In this document: in pieces, positions 32,305-42,987 of the stretch
Position numbering within the stretch: the first letter of the stretch is position 1
Layout: the number at the start of each line of letters is the position of its first letter
Assembly (NCBI RefSeq): GCF_023898315.1
Contig: NC_064617.1
Location: 713,145,202 to 713,209,201, forward strand
Length of the DNA stretch: 64,000 bases
Origin: Schistocerca nitens
Lineage: Eukaryota; Arthropoda; Insecta; Orthoptera; Acrididae
Direction: 5' to 3'
Notes under the pieces: generated by a model
The model's input: only the letters and a program-made list of their open reading frames with translations
Database searches by the model: none
Told to the model about the DNA's origin: nothing
Position numbers and translations under genes: made by a program

Positions 32305-33597
32305 TCTGTTGTAGCACTCCTGGTGTTTACATCCACATTCAGGAGTTTTTCGAAGTTGTTTGCCATTCCTCCATAGGTTTCGTTTCATCTGTGATTATCT
32401 GTCCTCCTTGATCTCTGATCAAGTCAATTCTTGGATTGTATCCTTTCCTGAAGACCCTGACTGTCCTGTAAAAGTCTCTTGTATTTCCTGCTGTCCGGTC
32501 TTCTTCTGCCTGTTTTATTTTACTGTTTATGAACTCTCGCTTTTCGGTTCGAAGGACTTGTCTTGGTTCTCTCCCAATCTTGTTCTTTCATACTGTTCGT
32601 TTGTCAGCCATAAGAGTTTCGCTGCTTTTCTCTTGATTGCATCTCTACACTTGTCATTAAACCATCCTCTGCTCTACCTCTTTTTCTCCATTGGTTTCAG
32701 CACCTCACATGTAGCATCTTTTAAACCTGTCTTGATTTTCGATCAAAACTTGTCAATATCATCTTCGTCTTCTTCTTCTTCTTCTTCTATGGAAGCAAAA
32801 CTGTTTCCAATTTCAAGTGCATATCTTTCCTTAATGTGGTCCTCTTTCAATAGGTCTGCATTTATTTTCTGGTCTGCTTCTCTTCTCCTGCTGTTACAGC
32901 TTTCTATCCTCTCCTGTAGGGCTGTCACAACGAGGTAATGGTCTGATCCTATTTCTGCACCTTTTTGAGATTTTACATTCTGAATAGCACTTCTGTGTCT
33001 GGCATCCACAAGTATGTGGTCTATTTGGTTCTGAGTCTCTTGGTGGGGTGGCTTCCATGTTATCTTAAAGAGGTCTTCACGAGGAAAGTAGGTATTCATA
33101 ATTCTTAAGTTTTTTGAAGCTGCCAGATTGACTAATCTCATTCCATTTTTGTTAGAGGAATCATGCAGACTGAGAGGGGCAGCGTAAGGTCTCAAAAATC
33201 TTCTCTTCCTACTTTAGCATTGGCATCACCAAGGAAAACCTTCACATCGTATGATGGTGCATCTTCATACACTGATTCTAGGTCTTCGTAGAAACGGTCT
33301 TTTTCACTGTCATCTTTATTTTCTGTAGGTGCATGGAATGAAACCAGAGTTACTTTGTAGAATTTTCCTTTTATTCTTATCCGGCATATTCTTTCATTAA
33401 CAGCCTTGAAGTCCATGATATTTCCCCTTATTCTATTGGCTACTGCAAAGGCCACTCCAAACATGTTTATCTTCTTTATTTCCACAGTAGAAGTAGCTAT
33501 ACCACTTTTCTTCATGCATTGCTTCTCCAGGCCATCTCATTTCTTGCAGTGCCACTATGTCTAGCCTGTACCTATTCACTTTTTCTGGTGAGAATAG

Positions 33598-33801
33598 CAT
33601 CTCGTGGTCGTGCGGTAGCGTTCTCGCTTCCCACGCCCGGGTTCGATTCCCGGCGGGGTCAGGGATTTTCTCTGCCTCGTGATGGCTGGGTGTTGTGTGA
33701 TGTCCTTAGGTTAGTTAGGTTTAAGTAGTTCTAAGTTCTAGGGGACTGATGACCATAGATGTTAAGTCCCATAGTGCTCAGAGCCATTTGAACCATTTTT
33801 T
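33598..33801 (+). mobile_element. SINE type B in RTE LINE
   Basis: Head CATCTCGTGGTCGTGCGGTA and B box GGTTCGATTCC joined to the common body. TSD TGGTGAGAATAG at 33586-33597 and 33802-33813. It interrupts the RTE endonuclease right after GTWNVRTL. Confidence 0.94.
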
Positions 33802-34120
33802 TGGTGAGAATAGTGTTCTTACATTCCAAGTGCCACACTTCACTCTATGTTTGTTCCGTGATCCCCTGGCATTACCTTTGACTTGCTGGGCTATTTCTTG
33901 GTGTTTCGTAACACTCATCTTTTTTACGGTGGCCCCACGCCCAACCCCCAACCTGGAGGACCAGAAAGTCCCATTTAATCTGAATCATCACCTTTGACCT
34001 ATCTGGTGTGGGAGACCCTACTAGTAGCATAGCTACCCCCCAGGTATCCATGCACTTCCGAAGCGGTGGAATAGTACATCACACGTCGTGGGAACTAGGT
34101 CGCAAAATGTATCTTGTCGT

Positions 34121-34319
34121 GCCGGCCGGAGTGGCCGAGCGGTTCTAGGCGCTTCAGTCTGGGACCGCGCGACCGCTACGGTCGCAGGTTCGAATCCTGC
34201 CTCGGGCATGGATGTTTGTGATGACCGTAGGTTAGTTAGGTTTAAGTAGTTCTAAGTTCTAGGGGACTGATGACCTCAGATGTTAAGTCCCATAGTGCTC
34301 AGAGCCATTTGAACCATTT
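34121..34319 (+). mobile_element. SINE type A in mariner 3' end
   Basis: Full-length copy from GCCGGCCGGAGTGGCCGAGC to AGAGCCATTTGAACCATTT. TSD not clear (weak TATCTTGT / TATCTGT similarity). It sits between the resumed mariner C-terminus and the right terminal repeat. Confidence 0.88.
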
Positions 34320-34396
34320 GATATCTGTACCTTTTCTATATTATGTCATTTGCATAATAATAAATCATTAAGGTGTTCATTGTACTCGCCCTCGTA

Positions 34397-36883
34397 CATA
34401 TACGAATATGGATATAATGGAAACAGTAAGTTATTTTTAAAATTATAATTCATTATGTACACGCTGCACATTCGTCGGCGCTTACAGCCACGCGTCTTAT
34501 CTTAGAAAAGAGTCGGTTTGGGAGCCTGCATCGAGTGACCTGCCTTTTCTTCAGACGTACTACGCCTCCAAGCAGAGTACTGAATCGTTGTAGATATTTC
34601 ATGCAGCTGAAGAAACGTGAATGCGACTAACACAATTCAGGATTAAAACTCTGCCTGAAGACGATGGTATGACCATCGAAATGCTTATTGGATGACAGAA
34701 AAGTGACTCAAGCGGAATGTTGTTTTATGCGTCTTTTGCACTCAGTTGCAGACATCACAGTAGTCCGTTATGAAAGAAATAGTATTAACTATGAATTAAA
34801 GATAAGCATTTTTTGAAACGCATATTTTTATCATACATCTGGATGGAGGGCAACGCCAAGAATAAGACAGTAGCGGATTTGGAATGTTGCCTCCCTGTGG
34901 TGAAGTGACGCTGCGTCACTTACTGCCACCATTTAAATCAGTGGTGGGTGCATGGCACAGGGTGTGTTACTACAAAATCTTCATAAGTGCAATATTTAAC
35001 ATTTTAGTCATTGACATGAGTAGTATGTAGAACACTCCTAGATTTCTTTCACATGATAGGTACTTTTATATTTTCGCGAAGACATTCTCATGAGATAATC
35101 GCATTCTTTGCGAAATCAGGTTGTGCAATGTTCTAATATTAATATGTGTGCTGTTCTTCTGTTCACGCTTGAGGTCGGCTGTTGGTGAGATTGGTACATC
35201 CACACACTGCAGTATTATTGCGGGCTACATAGTAAAGGCGTACATCAAGTGGATCCCTTTAGTATTTGATCTACAGATCCCACGAAGTTACCAATGTATC
35301 GAAGTCTTCAGTTTGCTTTATTCACATATGACTAATTTCTCCCTCTGGTGGATAGTTGATTGCATGTGATTTCTGTACAAGAATTCATTCCAGTCGCGAC
35401 TCGCTATGTTTGCCGCGTATGTTGAGTGAACTGCACAGCTGCATGTATTTTTCTGCGTTTACAGCCAGAGACTCGGCCCTGCATCATTTCGGCAAATTGT
35501 TGTTCGTTGAAGAACGGCGCGGTTGTGGTATACATCTACGTATATTGTAATATTGGTAAAAGTTTAGGATTCGTACAGGTGTGGAACAACTCTGGATATC
35601 GATCGAGGAGGATGGAAGATCAAGGCTAGTGTGGGTAGACACAGACTTATGTGAATTACAAGGAACTTTCAAGGACATATCGAAAATATCCAAATGATGT
35701 AACGTTTGGAGAAAAACTATAGAATCAGCGTAATTTTCCAGATGAGTATTAAGTAACTGATAGTAAAATACACCAAGTAATTCTTTTCTTTGTGAAATGT
35801 GAATGCAGCCACTGAATAATTAAATGACAAGTTCGAATTATTAATAATTGGTAGCCAATGGGGAAAGTTGAAAGTGGCAGCCGTAGCCTACTGCTAGAAA
35901 TACCAGCAACCGGCTGGAATGATTTGAAGATTTGAAGCGAAGGGAGATTATTGTTTAACTTCCGAACGGCATTCCGGTCATTAAAATGTGGTTCATTAGC
36001 CCATCTGCAAGATAATGCGTGACAGGATTGACTGTGCCTGTTGAAAGAACAATTCTAGCATTCATTAAGGAAACGACAGTAAGTCTAAACTGCAGAGTGA
36101 CCAAAATAAGGCTGGGCTGGAAAATGTTTTCTGTAAGGTTGACACGGGGTTGACCTCTGTTACATCACAGAAGATATACCATTTACCCACTCAGCTTCGC
36201 GTTGCAAAGTTTGTTGTAGTTTTTGTCAAACCACTTTCAGTCCCAAACTCTTGCGCAAACAGTTCCGCAGACCTTTCCAACGAATTGTGCCCGTAACACG
36301 CGACAATGAGCAAGTGCTATCGACAATGAACAAGTGCTGTTTTATTGTTAGCACAATTTTGTGTTGTTTTCAACTGGTCACTGAATATGACTGCTTTTGT
36401 CACTCACTCAGACGGGAGATGCGGATGTGCAGACATATGACAACATCCGGTTGGTGCATCGGAATTATGGTTTTCAGAATTCTCTGTGATGGGAAGTTCT
36501 CCGGTTCATTAACAAGAATCAGTTCCGCGGTAGTTTTATAAATATTTTCCGGGAGAGTTTGATTTTGCCCACCCTGCAGAATAGCCACGTGGGATTTTCA
36601 ACTCCATGTTCTTCCGAATCCTATTTCAGCAGCGTAACGGCTGCGACATATTGAAAAATTCTGATACCTAAGACTAACCAACGACTTCTTGTAACTAAGG
36701 AAACTAATTGAAAGTGGGTAATAATCGCGCGCAATCGTCTGGGTTGACATATGTATTCAATAGTTTTAGGATCATGTGAAACTGTAAGCCAAAGCACCCG
36801 TATGTCAAAGAGGAATTCGCCAGATCACACCATCACAGCCCAATACTGAGGTATGTTGTCTTGCTGGAGGCACAGGTGTTTTG
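34397..36883. other. No gene recognised
   Basis: 2.5 kb. Includes a 19-bp palindrome at 34903-34921 and a GAAGAC...CATCGAAA motif near 34655 that recurs elsewhere in the window. No protein domain or transposon ends found. Confidence 0.4.
34903..34921. other. Palindrome sharing a stem with the Dong 3' hairpin
   Basis: AAGTGACGC-T-GCGTCACTT is a perfect 9+1+9 inverted repeat. The stem is the same nine bases as the core of the stem-loop in the R4/Dong-type LINE 3' UTR (2241-2276). No other LINE sequence lies around it. Confidence 0.6.
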
Positions 36884-36895
36884 AGTGGTAAGTAG

Positions 36896-37080
36896 GCTCT
36901 GAGCACTATGAGACTTAACTTCTGAGGTCATCAGTCCCCTAGAACGTAGAACTACTTAAAGCTAACTAACCTAAGGACATCACACACATCCATGCACGAG
37001 GCAGGATTCGAACATGCGACCGTAGCAGTCGCGCTGTTCCAGGCTGTAGCGCCTAGAACCGCTCGACCAACCCGGCCGGC
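36896..37080 (-). mobile_element. SINE type A, 3' end clipped
   Basis: Starts at GGCTCTGAGCACTATGAG without the usual GGTTCAAAT tail. Head ends ACCCGGCCGGC. TSD AGTGGTAAGTAG / AGTGCTAAGTAG at 36884-36895 and 37081-37092 (one mismatch). Confidence 0.88.
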
Positions 37081-37221
37081 AGTGCTAAGTAGTCAACAAT
37101 CGAGTGCAGATAAACTGATAGTACGTACTTATATCGACGACGAACGGGATGCGAAGCGAGAGATTCATCCAACGTAAAGTATCTCAGTTGGGTATACCAC
37201 AAGCACCTGAACTGTTCTCTA

Positions 37222-37425
37222 TTTTCGGCCGGTGTGGCCGTGCGGTTCTAGGCGCTTCAGTCTGGAACCGCGTGACCGCTACGGTCGCAGGTTCGAATCC
37301 TGCCTCGGGCATGGATGTGTGTGATGTCCTTAGGTTAGTTATGTTTAATTAGTTCTAAGTTCTAGGCGACTGATGACCTCAGAAGTTAAGTCGCATAGTG
37401 CTCAGAGCCATTTGAACCATTTTTT
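37222..37425 (+). mobile_element. SINE type A, full length
   Basis: From CGGCCGGTGTGGCCGTGCGG to GAGCCATTTGAACCATTT. TSD TGTTCTCTA at 37213-37221 and 37426-37434. It lies only about 140 bp from an opposite-strand SINE. Confidence 0.9.
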
Positions 37426-37434
37426 TGTTCTCTA

Positions 37435-38704
37435 CGTGCAAGGCGGTTCCATTGCCTCATATGGAACTTCCTGCTGTCTGGCAATAATTATAATTACTTA
37501 TCATATGTCCAATTTAAAAGTCTTCGTACTAAGCGTATCATTCTAATCGTTGTGGATCCAAATTAGTGATTGGAAGAGAAAAGTTGTTGGAAAGCGATAT
37601 GTTCGCAATATAATGTAAAGACAGTTATTAATGATAGGCTCTTCACTCGTAGTCGTTGTCATCATCGTCGTCGTCATTCGATATTGAAACGATGGGTAAT
37701 CTACTGCGCTGGGGATCGGGTAACCGTCGTTAAATCCCAACCTAGCGGATAGCAGTATCTGTATTCACATAGTGACTTCTATCCCTCGGAGCAACGGTGT
37801 TTACCTGACAGACCCGAGTCGTCTAGGTCCACAGAAAACACTTTTCTACACGATTTTCGATGTGGAGCACTCTGTGCGTGGCTCATGTTATCTGTTCTCT
37901 ACAAAATTCACTGAAGCATGCTTTAGTCGTACTGCGTTCGTTCATTAATTAGTTGGTCAGTAGAGAGAGTCCGAAATCATAACGATTGTAAAACATATCA
38001 GAAGGACGAACGGTCTGTTTAATATAGCACAAATGTTAAATTCAATAGCTCTTTAGTACACGTGGCACATTGACGGTCAAGGAAAGCTCGAATTTAACCT
38101 TGCGTCGTCATTACACAGGGTGCAAAAAAAAATTTGTTTCATGCAACAAACCCTGCACTCACCGTCAGTGATTTTGGGAAGTCATCCAAAAATTAAATCA
38201 GCATTAACGAACTGGAGTTTAAAGTGCACGACTCCAGAATAGAAGTGCGGTATTTTAAGCAGTGTAGCACCTCGCGTAGTCATGAAAGGGGAAAAAAATC
38301 GGTGAATCTAATTCATCAACATTTCATAGTAATTGTCTTGTTCGCAAAATTTAGTAACCAGGTTTATCGGTTCTCACTGCTGAGCAGCCGTCATCAGCAC
38401 TAAAAAAGAGCAGAAAAGACAGGAAAATATAAGAAAGTGCGTACATTAGAAGACTCATACCTATTGAACTTGCTACAGAGTAACGTGTCACACTGATGGT
38501 CACAAAATACAAACTGCCTAACTTGCTTTCGCTTCACACATGTAACGGCGAGATTAACTGTACCAGTAGCATGCTAGGCTTATATAAGTTGAAAGAACCA
38601 AATAAAATAGAGACGTGGAAATAAATGACAGTAGCGCCAGTTTTGTGAACTCACTTACAATTCATAATATAAAATCCAAAATATTTTATTTTTAACAGGA
38701 GAAA
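37435..38704. other. No gene recognised
   Basis: 1.3 kb. Contains CGGTTCTCACTGCTGAGC...CGTCATCAGC near 38370, a version of the recurrent GAAGATG/CGAAAC motif. A short hairpin CAGGGTGCA...AAACCCTG lies at about 38117-38155. Confidence 0.4.
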
Positions 38705-38706
38705 TA

Positions 38707-39095
38707 CACTGAAGAGCCAAAAAAAAATGGTTCAAATGGCTCTGAGCACTATGGGACTCAACTGCTGAGGTCATTAGTCCCCTAGAACTTAGAACTAGTT
38801 AAACCTAACTAACCTAAGGACATCACAAACATCCATGCCCGAGGCAGGATTCGAACCTGCGACCGTAGCGGTCTTGCGGTTCCAGACTGCAGCGCCTTTA
38901 ACCGCACGGCCACTTCGGCCGAAGAGCCAAAGAAACTGGTACACCTGTCTGATATCGTGTAGGAACCCCGCGAGCACGCATAAGTGTCGCAACACGACGT
39001 GGCACGGACTCGACTAATGTGTAAGTAGTGCTGGAGGGAACTGACACCATTAATCGTGAAGGGCTGTCCATAAATCCATACGAGTACGAGGGGGT
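38707..39095 (-). pseudogene. Tc1-like transposon 3' end
   Basis: The tip CACTGAAGAGCCAAAGAAAC lies next to a TA (38705-38706) and is split by a SINE. Beyond the SINE the minus strand reads VSVPSSTTYTLVESVPRRVA and TLMRARGVPTRYQTGVPVSL. These are the last residues of a Tc1-like transposase (LVESMPRRVAALLRARGGPTRY) and its 3' UTR, matching a common locust family. The 5' rest of the element is missing. Confidence 0.75.
38722..38920 (-). mobile_element. SINE type A, young subfamily
   Basis: TSD GAAGAGCCAAA at 38711-38721 and 38921-38931, within the Tc1 terminal repeat. The head carries the variant CTTGCGGTTCCAGACTGCAG and CCTTTAACCGCACGG. It differs from the SINE at 59030 at about two positions over 185 bp. 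Confidence 0.94.
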
Positions 39096-40655
39096 CAAAA
39101 TTTCGTCTGCTAAGTCCTCTCTACAGCCCCTATAAACTTTTAACAGGAGTTATGAAACACCCTGTATGTCTGTTGTGGCAGGGTAAGTCGCAGTCCTCCG
39201 CCGGTTCCTTAACCTACAAGAGGACCATTTGTAGCAGTGTTCGACAGTCATAGGAAAGAATCACAAAGGTTTTAGACAGACCTGGAGAAGTGCCCAGGTA
39301 CTCCAGTGGTTAAGGCAACTGATTCCAGTAGCTGTTTGGCACAAATTTTCGTTAGGCGCGGCCTAGTCATGAGATTTTACACAACGTCCCGTTCATATCC
39401 ACTTAGCCCGGTTGCAAAAGAATGGGAAAAGTATTAACCTAAAGTGGTGTAGGAAAACAAACGGATGAGCGGAAGGAATTGTGAGCCACACTGCTTCAGA
39501 ATTCGTGTTCAGCGCGTTTATCACTTCTCCGTGTACAATGAAACGCTTCCCCAGCGACAGTCGGTGCCATGTTCCGGCTGCGGAGTGATGTCTAATCAGC
39601 GCCAGACTAGAATATTTGTTGAATGTTCCTCCAGTCTGAGGTGCGGCAGCAGCCCTGTACCTGCACATTAGCGCCGGCTGCCGGTGTTTGAGAGCGGCGC
39701 CAGGCGGTTCTGTTGCGACAACACTCGCAGCTGTGGCGGCTCGCGTTTCAGCCTTTGTGTGTGCCCAGCCGGCCGGATGTTTACGCGACGCTTTCCTTCC
39801 CAAACCAGTTGACGGCGCTCCACTCCACTCCATTCCTAACTGCGTTAAAGAGAACCAATTCCCAATTGCCAACAGGGGAGAGCGTCCTCTGGCTCATTAG
39901 CGTTCCTTTGATAGGTGCCACACAGTGCCCTCGTCTTTACATCGACTTTTGACTAACAGCAGAATCATTTGTTGCTATGTTTTAATAGTTTCAGGAACAT
40001 GAAAGAAAGTCTAGCATAATTTGTCTATTCGAGAGTACAAATAGGATTCTATAAATTTACAATTTCAAATAACTCAATAGAAGGAATTTATTCCATACAT
40101 ACAAATTTGAAACCAGTCTTCGCTCAGAAACGAGCAACTGCTACATAATTTTCGTGTGCCCTGAACAACTCGTCCTCGTTGCAAAAAATCAGGACAACAT
40201 AAACACTGACATAGATGTTTCGTTGTCCGTTCTTTTCCACATTTACACAGTGCTGGCCCTTGTAATTATACCCATGTCACATTTTCTATTTTCGATTTGC
40301 CAACCTCTATTTGTAACCTGTTCAGTGATGACCCTTTGGCCCAGTCCACGTTGTGCCGGGGTAGTAAACATTCTGCTCGCTGCTCTTCTGTTTGGGGAAG
40401 ACTCATTTTACTGCCCACAGTTTTTGTCTAGCTTTATTGACTGATGTATTTAGTGCTAATGAAAAAAGGTCTCCGTACACTTCAGCCTAGGTCGTGATGG
40501 AGTAAGTCGATGCAAAGAGTGTAACTCATTTTTTTCGACTTTTTTCCTTTGCTTTCAGCGTTTGCGGCTACTTCCCGGCGCATGTCAGGATGAATAATGC
40601 GTGCCATGCAGTATAATTTATCAACATGAGTTGGTTGCATTAAGGACTATGTATC
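39096..40655. other. No gene recognised; GC-rich stretch near 39600-39800
   Basis: The GC-rich part lets long ORFs appear on both strands (159 codons minus at 39393-39872; 70-79 codons plus), none with known motifs. Nothing else identified. Confidence 0.35.
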
Positions 40656-41035
40656 TTGTGGGAAGGTCCGATGAGCCGGCCAGTCTGTGGATAGTTTTTA
40701 GGCGGTTTTCCATCTGGTACGGCGAATGCGGGCTGGTTCCCCTTATTCCGCCTCAGCTACACTATGTCGGCGATTGTTGCGCACTCAAGTTCTCCATGTA
40801 CGCTTACACCAACATTACTCTACCAAACATAGGGGTTACACTCGTCTGGTGTGAGACGTTCCTTTTGGGGGGGGGGGTCCACCGGGGGGTCGAATCGCAC
40901 AATAACCCTGGGTTCGGTGTGGGGCAGCGGAGGGGTGAAGTGGACTGCGGTAGTTCTGGGGTTGTGGACCACTGCGGCTGCAGCGGGGAGGGAGCCTCTC
41001 CATCGTTTCTAGGCCCCCGGTTAACATACAATACA
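40656..41035 (+). repeat. Dispersed retroelement-like repeat
   Basis: Contains GATAGTTTTTAGGCGGTTTT, GGCGAATGCGGGCTGGTTCC, a G-run at 40867-40878 and GGGTTCGGTGTGGGGC, ending TTAACATACAATACAAGG. I recognise it as a common locust repeat whose copies end in (AATAC)n, which suggests a LINE or SINE 3' end. The 96-codon proline-rich minus ORF is a by-product of composition. Confidence 0.5.
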
Positions 41036-41129
41036 AGGACTATGCATACATCCTTCGGATTCAAACCACATTGAGCAGGCATATTCACTAGCACACTATA
41101 TCAGAAGTAGGGATCATCTGGTTTGGGCA

Positions 41130-41690
41130 TCACAATTACTACCAGCAAGTTTCCTGATGATGTTGTTTCAGCCTGACGGCTTACGTTTTGTATTAAGGCA
41201 GTGGCGCCGATGAGTGAGTGAACTCCAGGGTATATGCGTTTAAAGCAATACACGAACTCCATCACTTCCCAAATCACTTGCAGCTTTGTTCCTGCCTGTC
41301 TGTTTTGTGAGTGGAAAGTGCAGACTTGAGTTTTGCGTGGGTTTTGCTTCAGGTGGTTCTTGTTATAATAATCAGAAAACGTTTCTAGTGCTGCTGTCAG
41401 CCCTTGTTCTGGTTCTTCAAAATAATGTGTCTGTACAGTCAGCATATATGAAACTGTTTCGTGGATTGGGTCTTGGCTGATCATTTGAACAAATGCTGAA
41501 GAGCACCGGTGACAACACACTCCCTTAGGGTAGATCATTTCTTTGGGTTCTCCAACGGGCTGTCTCTCCTTGGAATTCAACACACATTGTGAAAATGATT
41601 TAAACCGACAAAGTCTGGGAGGTTGCATTTTCAGTGATGTCATGTTTTCCCGTGAGGATTTTTTAAACGGTGAGAATTTTTCCTGGATGA
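41130..41690 (-). pseudogene. LINE reverse transcriptase fragment, decayed
   Basis: Minus strand: after a PKGVCCHRCSS stretch (decayed PQGSVLAPLLF block) comes EEPEQGLTAALETFSDYYNK, NHLKQNPRKTQVCTFHSQNR, then KLQVIW. This matches the segment after YADD in CR1/Jockey-type LINEs (LxxALxxLSxYYxxNxLxxNPxKTQVCAFHLxNR). The YADD box itself is not recognisable and the tail SLIGATALIQNVSRQAETTS decays. The clear order of blocks supports the call. Confidence 0.7.
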
Positions 41691-41799
41691 AAATTAATGA
41701 AATCAACAAACTCTGGGAGGTTGCATGGGACACTGAAAACACTATTTCTAACGTGTGTTCCTGTGAGGCACCATTGTACCAGGACAACAGATCTTACTT

Positions 41800-42560
41800 G
41801 CAGTGGACAAAAAGTAACACAAACAATTTTCAATTCTTTATTACCAAGAGACAAGAACATTAACATAACACAATTACTTCAGTTGCAGTACAGGTTCAAA
41901 AATACTTCCATTGATCTGCAAACGAATGTTCCAGTGGCGGTACATGTTCTTTCTAACACGTCAAAGACTGCATGAGTGTCCTCAGTTTCTCCTGCTGCTG
42001 CTGTGCACACAACCGAATCTCTTGTGATTCAACTGCGGTTTTGTAAACAAGGTTACGCATCTCTCACCATACCAGAAAAGTCCAGAGAAGGCCATGGTAG
42101 GATCACCTCTACCAATGTACTTTTCTGGAAACTGTCGGTTCAAGAATAGACACACAAGACGACTGAAATATGCCGGCGCCCCGTCATGCTGGGACCACAT
42201 GCGGTATCTTGTAGCGACTGGCACGTCGTCCAGCAATTCTGGCCATCCTCTGGCGAGGAAATTGTGATAATGACTGCCATTTAATGGTCTAGATAGGAGA
42301 TACGGTACAATTAAACAGTCACCAACAACATCTGCCCACACATTCACGTAGGGCCGCACTTGATGAGCGCGAGTAAGTGTGTCATGTGGATTAAACTCAC
42401 TCCAAACATGTGAATTGTGGATGTGGAAGACTCCATCGCCATGCAATAAGCACCAACCACATCCGTGTACTCACTCCAGCTGTATCAGTGCATTAATAAG
42501 CAAGTGCTGTGCCGGGTCAAAACGCACAACTAAATTTGAGTGTGAAACAACTAGTACGAC
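41800..42560 (-). pseudogene. Mariner-like transposase, decayed
   Basis: Minus strand: GVFHIHNSHVWSEFNPH, HQVRPYVNVWADVVGDCLIV, LARGWPELLDDVPVATRYRM and WSQHDGAPAYFSRLVCLFLN with YIGRGDPTMAF. It belongs to the same family as the element at 31031-31803 (HDGAPAHFS, GRGGP). The second Asp is kept, the third block is destroyed. No ends found. Confidence 0.75.
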
Positions 42561-42987
42561 TGAAGAGTGAAGTACGTCCTTTACGGGTGCAACCGGAATC
42601 GGTACAACGACAGATGAATGAAGAGTGAATATTTCCTCTACCGGATTAAATAACGCTCGCAGGAAATTATGATATTAGAGGAAATATTTGTGTTGGCGCC
42701 CCTAGCAATCTCCCAGGGTTTGTCAGTTTAACCACGTAAAATCTTAGATTGTGCAGTAAGGTGGCAATAATTTTAGTGCAACTATAGTTCTGGGTCAGAA
42801 CGTAGTTCTTGTAAGGCATTGTGTGGTCTTGGACTGTATCGTAACTGTCACTGCGGTGATATTCCCCTTTTCCAACGCGTCATATATTGTTTGAACCAGC
42901 GTAGTGAAGCGCTTGTAGTAACGAAGACATTCCATATTTAAAGTATGTATCCGCACTGAGTGATAATGCGCTTCAGCATATAACATA

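Larger units (their letters stand above)
29749..33918 (-). pseudogene. RTE endonuclease-reverse transcriptase, multiply interrupted
   Basis: Start MSVTKHQEIAQQVKG at 33918, then KCGTWNVRTLF, the RTE endonuclease opening. After the SINE comes LDIVALQEMRWPG. VFLGDANAKVGREDF is at 33192-33240 and NQIDHILVD with GSDHYLV are at 33000-32930, all catalytic endonuclease blocks. The (TTC)n at 32763 encodes an acidic run. The RT begins with VICPVVKKGDPMRCSNY, is broken by the DNA transposon, and continues RGITLLCRAYKILSTLLLKR. It keeps FVDVEKAYDSVNR, RTGVRQGDCLYPLLFNL and CADDVVLIAE (FADD-type catalytic box). The C-terminus ends RPRLRWIDQVREDL...FVWPTK. A few frameshifts are present. The RT core alone (30094-31060) is open for over 320 codons. 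Confidence 0.88.
29735..34041 (-). mobile_element. RTE-type LINE, full-length-like, with three nested insertions
   Basis: Minus-strand element from a 5' region near 34041 to a (TTAC)n tail on the plus strand at 29735-29757, that is (GTAA)n after the stop, as RTE elements end in short repeats. Its coding region (33918 to 29749) is cut by a type-B SINE at 33598, a type-A SINE at 32109 and a DNA transposon at 31031. Exact TSDs are unclear; TTGCATTCAC on the left and ATGCACTTCC on the right are a weak candidate. Confidence 0.85.
28485..34394 (+). mobile_element. Mariner transposon expanded by nested insertions
   Basis: Left tip CGAGGGGGATTCATATGAAA and right tip TTCATTGTACTCGCCCTCG are inverted repeats (17 of 22 positions match, counting the TA). 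TA flanks both sides (28483-28484 and 34395-34396). Removing the insertions leaves about 1.2 kb, the normal mariner size: left part 28485-29734 minus a SINE, right part about 34046-34394 minus a SINE. The right part still reads ALPKRWNS, the expected mariner C-terminal motif, just after the RTE insertion. An RTE LINE occupies 29735-34041. Confidence 0.8.

Noticed and set aside
32360-32938. 192-codon plus-strand ORF with Ser-rich and hydrophobic parts
   Set aside because: Antisense shadow of the RTE coding region; the Ser run is the complement strand of the acidic run encoded by (TTC)n.
39393-39872. 159-codon minus-strand ORF
   Set aside because: Lies across a GC-rich stretch with competing ORFs on the other strand and no recognisable motif.
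40804-41094. Proline-rich 96-codon minus ORF
   Set aside because: Arises from a GC-rich dispersed repeat; the same translation occurs wherever that repeat occurs.
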